Assembly (NCBI GenBank): GCA_016844945.1
Contig: JAERTJ010000112.1
Coordinates: 1 to 45,636 of the forward strand
DNA length: 45,636 bases
Reading direction: 5' to 3'
Source: Fidelibacterota bacterium
Lineage (GTDB): Bacteria; Fidelibacterota; UBA8477; JABMPR01
Under the pieces are notes generated by a model, which had not been told where the DNA came from, made no database searches, and saw nothing but the letters and a program-made list of their open reading frames with translations. This document shows positions 41,949 through 45,636 of this stretch, in pieces (position 1 is the stretch's first letter; the number at the start of each line of letters is the position of its first letter). The position numbers and the translations under genes are program-made.

Positions 41949-44948
41949 ATGCATAATTCAAAATTCTTTAAGTCAATCCCCGGCTTACTCATCACTCTCA
42001 TTCTTTACACCTGTGCGGCTCCTACGGTCAATGTCGATGCTTCTCCCTGGGCCGTCAAAACATTGAAGAAACTCACACTCCGCCAGAAAATTGCCCAGAT
42101 GCTGGTGTATCATATGAATCTGGACTATCGCTATGCCAATGAGAAGCGATGGAACGAAATCCAGGATATAATCAGTGCGGACGGCATGGGATCTGTCCTG
42201 GTCTGGGGTGGCGATGCCACGGCTTCCCTGAGCATCCTCAATGATATGCAGAATCAATCAGAACTCCCCATTTTGGTTCAGGCTGATCTTGAATATGGTC
42301 TAAGAGGGCGTTTTGATGTGGGCACTGAAATCCCCTGGCCTATGGCTTTAGCTGCTACTGGTGATCCGGATCTTGCATATGAGGCTGGCAGAATTACGGC
42401 TCAAGAAGGACGAGCGTTGGGAATACATCTGGCACTTGCTCCTGTGGTGGATGTGAACAATAACCCCAATAATCCGATCATCAACCGCCGGGCATTCAGT
42501 GAAGAACCGGATCAAGTATCCCGCTATGCAACTCGTTTTGTTGAAGGACTACAGAAACACGGGATGTTAGCGACTGCAAAACACTTCCCGGGGCACGGTG
42601 ACACCCAGACAGATTCACACAGCAGGCTGGCAAAAATCCCAGATGATTCGACCCGATTGTGGTCCATCGAACTAAAACCTTTCCAGGCTATGATAGATGC
42701 TGGAGTGGATGTGGTCATGTCAGGTCACCTTGATGCAGGTGAATATCAAATGGAACCAGGTATACCATCCTCCCTCTCACCTTTCTGGCTCCAGGACATT
42801 CTTCGAACCAGAATGGGATTTAAGGGAGTAGTCATCACAGATGCCATGGCTATGGGTGGTATTGTGAACAAATTCTCTGACCGCTATGCCTTGATTCAGA
42901 CCATCAAGGCTGGTTCCGACATGATTATTCAAAATTACGATTACAAAGGATCTATCGACTTCATTGAAGAAGCTGTACATGATGGACTGCTTTCAGAAGC
43001 TCGTATCGATGAGTCAGTATTGCGTATCTTAACCCTGAAATCCAAAATCGGTTTGGATAAGCACAAGCTCACCAGCTTATCCGCCATGCATAAACACCTG
43101 AGCACTGAAGAAAATGTCGCAGCCTCAAAAACGATCATGCGCAAGGCAGTGACGCTCGTTAGAGACAGCCTGGATATGATTCCCCTTAAGGACACCAGGG
43201 ATGACACAATTTTCGTCATTGATGTGAAGGATTATTCCAATGACCACGATTTGAGTACGATCCGTGCTTACCTGAACAGTGCCCTCCCCCATGTACAGTC
43301 TTATGTCGTGGACAATACAGATTCACAGGACTACTATGCCACGGTTCTCAGTAGCATCCCAGATTCTTCCAGGGTTATTGTAAATGTGTTCAGCAGCATC
43401 CGCATGAATAAGAATCGAGTCGCCCTGAATGAGAAGCAGAGTGACTTCATTCAATCCATCCATGCCAAAACGCCGAACATACTGATCAACAGCCTTGGGT
43501 CACCCTACCTCATAGATGCTGTTCCTGACGTTCCTGCCTATATGGTATGCTTCAGTGCGCAACGGGAAATGCAGCGCGCCCTGGCCAAGGCTATTCTGGG
43601 ACAGAATAATATTTCAGGAACCTTGCCGATCTCCATACCAAATGTGGCATCAAGAGGAGCAGGTAATAAACGATCTGCGATTCCAATGGCTACTGTCTCG
43701 ACCGCAGTCGAGCAAAAGGATGAGCATGTAGATAAACTTCTATTCCATGTTTCTCCTGAAGAAGTCGGATCTGACCCAGGGAAGATTATGCCACATATTA
43801 AGCAAGCCATGGAAGAACAAGCCTGGCCTGGTGGGGTTCTCCTGGCCGCCAAGGATGGAAAGGTTTTCCTCCATGAATATTTCGGGTCACATGTCTATGG
43901 TGGCGAGAGAAATACCTACCGAGGTGATATCTTTGACCTGGCTTCTGTGACCAAGGTGATTGCCACGACTTCAGCTGCTATGAAACTCTACGAAGAAGGG
44001 AAGTTAGACCTGGATACAACAGTTGTCTCCTACCTCCCAAGATTCGCCGGTCCAGATTCCCTCAGCGATTCACTAAAACAAACCATTACGGTTAAAAACC
44101 TTTTGACCCATACTGCAGGAATGCAGCCTTTCAGGAGGTTTTTCGCAATGGAGCCACCAAGCCAGGACGCATTGGTGGATAGCGTACTGGAATCTGCTCT
44201 CGATACCATTCCAGGAACAAAATACAGGTACTCAGATATTGGTCTTATCACATTAGGTAAAATTATTGAGAAGTTGGCAGGTACTAACCTGAAGACATTT
44301 ACTGACAGCGTTATATTTGATCCTCTTGAAATGACTGCAACGAACTATTTGCCAGAACATTCAAGAAATAGAATTGTACCAACAGAATACAGCTGGTTTG
44401 ACAGTTCACTTATTCACGGATATGTGCATGACGAAAATTCCCATTCACTGGGAGGTGTAACCGGACATGCTGGACTCTTCTCTACGGCAATTGACCTTGC
44501 CCGTTTTGCACAGATGATGTTGAATAAGGGTGTGCTGGGAGATGTTCGTATTTTCAATCCTGAGACCATTGAATTGTTCACCCGTCGAGCCAACATGTTG
44601 GATGAATACAATTCGCGGTGTCTGGGTTGGGACAGTCCTGAGGGAATAAGTTCTGGGGGTCCATATTTAAGTATTAATAGTTTTGGGCACACCGGGTATA
44701 CCGGAACATCAATCTGGATTGACCCAGACAATCAGATGTTTGTCATTTTGCTAACAAACGCTGTCCACCCCCATCGTAGCTACAAGTATCCCAATTATTT
44801 TGATTGGCGTCAACGGGTTCATGCCTCGGTCTATGAGAGTCTGGGTTTCACCGAGATCACCCCTAAGGTGGAATGGCGTGAGCGATGGGTGAAAGAACAA
44901 AGGCATCAGAGTCGGTGGTGGTACAAGCTTTTTCATAGAAAGAACTAG
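41949..44948 (+). CDS. GH3 beta-N-acetylhexosaminidase (NagZ-like) fused to a beta-lactamase-type serine hydrolase, lipoprotein
   Basis: A 999-residue envelope enzyme. The leader ends in a lipobox (LILYTC, Cys22), so it is probably membrane-anchored. GH3 domain (~35-370): KHFPGHGDTQTDSH (~209), the NagZ His/Asp loop, and the nucleophile Asp in VVITDAMAMGG (~296). A GH3 C-terminal domain follows to ~560. From ~600 comes a class C beta-lactamase/DD-peptidase-like domain with SVTK (~665), YSD (~760) and HTG (~913), all catalytic positions filled. One polypeptide could thus trim both amino sugars and peptide or ester bonds of cell-wall fragments. This fusion occurs in Bacteroidetes; antibiotic resistance is not implied. 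It is downstream of the GlmU-like gene. Confidence 0.9.
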   Translation: MHNSKFFKSIPGLLITLILYTCAAPTVNVDASPWAVKTLKKLTLRQKIAQMLVYHMNLDYRYANEKRWNEIQDIISADGMGSVLVWGGDATASLSILNDMQNQSELPILVQADLEYGLRGRFDVGTEIPWPMALAATGDPDLAYEAGRITAQEGRALGIHLALAPVVDVNNNPNNPIINRRAFSEEPDQVSRYATRFVEGLQKHGMLATAKHFPGHGDTQTDSHSRLAKIPDDSTRLWSIELKPFQAMIDAGVDVVMSGHLDAGEYQMEPGIPSSLSPFWLQDILRTRMGFKGVVITDAMAMGGIVNKFSDRYALIQTIKAGSDMIIQNYDYKGSIDFIEEAVHDGLLSEARIDESVLRILTLKSKIGLDKHKLTSLSAMHKHLSTEENVAASKTIMRKAVTLVRDSLDMIPLKDTRDDTIFVIDVKDYSNDHDLSTIRAYLNSALPHVQSYVVDNTDSQDYYATVLSSIPDSSRVIVNVFSSIRMNKNRVALNEKQSDFIQSIHAKTPNILINSLGSPYLIDAVPDVPAYMVCFSAQREMQRALAKAILGQNNISGTLPISIPNVASRGAGNKRSAIPMATVSTAVEQKDEHVDKLLFHVSPEEVGSDPGKIMPHIKQAMEEQAWPGGVLLAAKDGKVFLHEYFGSHVYGGERNTYRGDIFDLASVTKVIATTSAAMKLYEEGKLDLDTTVVSYLPRFAGPDSLSDSLKQTITVKNLLTHTAGMQPFRRFFAMEPPSQDALVDSVLESALDTIPGTKYRYSDIGLITLGKIIEKLAGTNLKTFTDSVIFDPLEMTATNYLPEHSRNRIVPTEYSWFDSSLIHGYVHDENSHSLGGVTGHAGLFSTAIDLARFAQMMLNKGVLGDVRIFNPETIELFTRRANMLDEYNSRCLGWDSPEGISSGGPYLSINSFGHTGYTGTSIWIDPDNQMFVILLTNAVHPHRSYKYPNYFDWRQRVHASVYESLGFTEITPKVEWRERWVKEQRHQSRWWYKLFHRKN

Positions 44949-44959
44949 CCTCAACCACA

Positions 44960-45030
44960 TCTTCGCGAGTGAGGTACGAACATGGCTGCGAGAGAGGGAT
45001 TGCTTCGTCAAAGTGTTCCTCGCAAAGACG
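44960..45030. repeat. Short relative of the 28947-29124 repeat element
   Basis: It contains TCTTCGCGAGTGAGGTACGA at the left and GGGATTGCTTCG...CGCAAAGACG at the right, matching the two ends of the longer element without its centre. It lies in the 115-bp gap between the GH3 fusion and dut. Confidence 0.5.
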
Positions 45031-45063
45031 GAGTTATCAAATAAATGAATATCAGGAGTAGAG

Positions 45064-45501
45064 ATGCACATAAAAATTAGACCCCATAATTCAGCTTCCC
45101 TTGAGCGCTACCAAAATCATGGGCATTATCATGCTGGTGATGCAGGACTGGATTTGTTCATAATGGAAGACACTGTCATAAGAGCTGGTGAGACGGTTCC
45201 CCTTAAATTGCAAATCTCCTGCGAAACAGCCTCTGGTCAGCCCTACTATCTCATGCCCCGTTCAAGCATCTCCAAGACCCCTTTACGGATGTCAAACTCC
45301 ATTGGGCTAATTGATGGTGGATATCGAGGAGAGATCATCGGGATGGTGGACAATATCAAGACTGAGGATTACCAGGTATCAGCTGGCGATCGTCTCTTTC
45401 AGCTGGTTGCCATGGATGGTTCAGCCATCACATTTGAGTTGGTTGAATCTTTGAGTGACACGAGCCGCGGTACCGGTGGTTTTGGGAGTACAGGGAACTA
45501 A
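45064..45501 (+). CDS. dut: dUTP diphosphatase
   Basis: Trimeric-type dUTPase of 145 residues; it hydrolyses dUTP to dUMP and keeps uracil out of DNA. All five motifs are present in order: AGDAGLDL (I), PRSSIS (II), GLIDGGYRGEI (III, with the catalytic Asp), GDRLFQL (IV) and the flexible tail RGTGGFGSTG (V). AGGAG is well placed before the ATG. It lies after the repeat that follows the GH3 fusion, so co-transcription is uncertain. The 135 bases after the gene show no further reading frame. Confidence 0.96.
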   Translation: MHIKIRPHNSASLERYQNHGHYHAGDAGLDLFIMEDTVIRAGETVPLKLQISCETASGQPYYLMPRSSISKTPLRMSNSIGLIDGGYRGEIIGMVDNIKTEDYQVSAGDRLFQLVAMDGSAITFELVESLSDTSRGTGGFGSTGN

Positions 45502-45636
45502 ACCTTTTCTTCGAGGGAGATTCGCCCTCTATGATTCTCTGAATCGCTTCCCGGTATTGTCCTTCAATTCTACCCTTTTCTCCTGTTTACCCGGGAGTTT
45601 ATCAACACATATAAATCAATATGTATACTTATCATA

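Noticed and set aside
43750..44948. Beta-lactamase antibiotic-resistance gene
   Set aside because: The domain is the C-terminal part of a GH3 lipoprotein, so a cell-wall or esterase role is much more likely.

Overview
The window is about 45.6 kb of bacterial chromosome of moderate GC. It most likely comes from the FCB side of the tree, close to Candidatus Marinimicrobia (SAR406) or a neighbour such as Calditrichota. The evidence is several exported proteins with a C-terminal FlgD-like/type IX-type sorting domain (NYPNPFNP near its start, TLVK or LLLK at the end), PorV/PorQ-like outer-membrane proteins, TonB-dependent receptors with an N-terminal carboxypeptidase-regulatory domain, and a GlmU-like/GH3-beta-lactamase pair of the Bacteroidetes type. 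The phylum is inferred from protein style; no rRNA is present. No tRNA, CRISPR array, prophage or insertion sequence was seen.

Layout. (1) 1-4.9 kb, plus strand: a secreted FG-GAP/VCBS repeat protein with its own terminator, then a membrane protein fusing a phytol-kinase-like domain to a DUF92/VTE6-like domain. (2) 4.9-24.5 kb, minus strand: a large cell-envelope region. Read in the direction of transcription it holds cassette 2 (PorV-like, TonB receptor, fibronectin-type exported protein), then cassette 1 (a paralogous TonB receptor and fibronectin-type protein, a small probable lipoprotein, a PorV-like protein, an IPT/propeller lipoprotein, a propeller protein with a sorting domain) ending in a strong terminator, then a GHL10 glycoside-hydrolase-like protein. 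(3) 24.7-33.8 kb, minus strand: housekeeping genes polA, rimO, ftsY, pgsA, two small ABC ATPases, a polyprenyl diphosphate synthase and tatC. The last six form a tight run. (4) 33.9-38.4 kb: a lone prepilin-like protein, meaB, a Crp/Fnr regulator, rpsT with a textbook promoter and terminator, a 117-bp repeat array, and a pentein-fold hydrolase whose 5' region carries an inverted-repeat element. (5) 38.4-45.6 kb: a UVR-motif protein, a ROK-family regulator divergent from a GlmU-like sugar nucleotidyltransferase, a GH3-beta-lactamase lipoprotein, and dUTPase.

How the parts fit. The envelope genes look like two copies of one outer-membrane system. Each has a TonB-dependent receptor, an exported partner of about 700 residues with an unusual C-terminal domain ending KFVVIR, and a PorV-like barrel; no SusD is present. 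Three promoter regions of exported-protein transcription units (about 119-150, 18111-18141 and 24663-24693) share the half-site TTATTAACTAA. In two of them it sits in a 31-bp inverted repeat with identical geometry. This suggests one local regulator, possibly the ROK protein encoded at 39-40 kb. The ROK, GlmU-like, GH3-beta-lactamase and GHL10 genes together suggest amino-sugar or peptidoglycan turnover.

Dispersed non-coding repeats are prominent in the gaps: two inverted-repeat elements of 150-180 bp, a shorter relative near 45 kb, and a three-unit 117-bp array.
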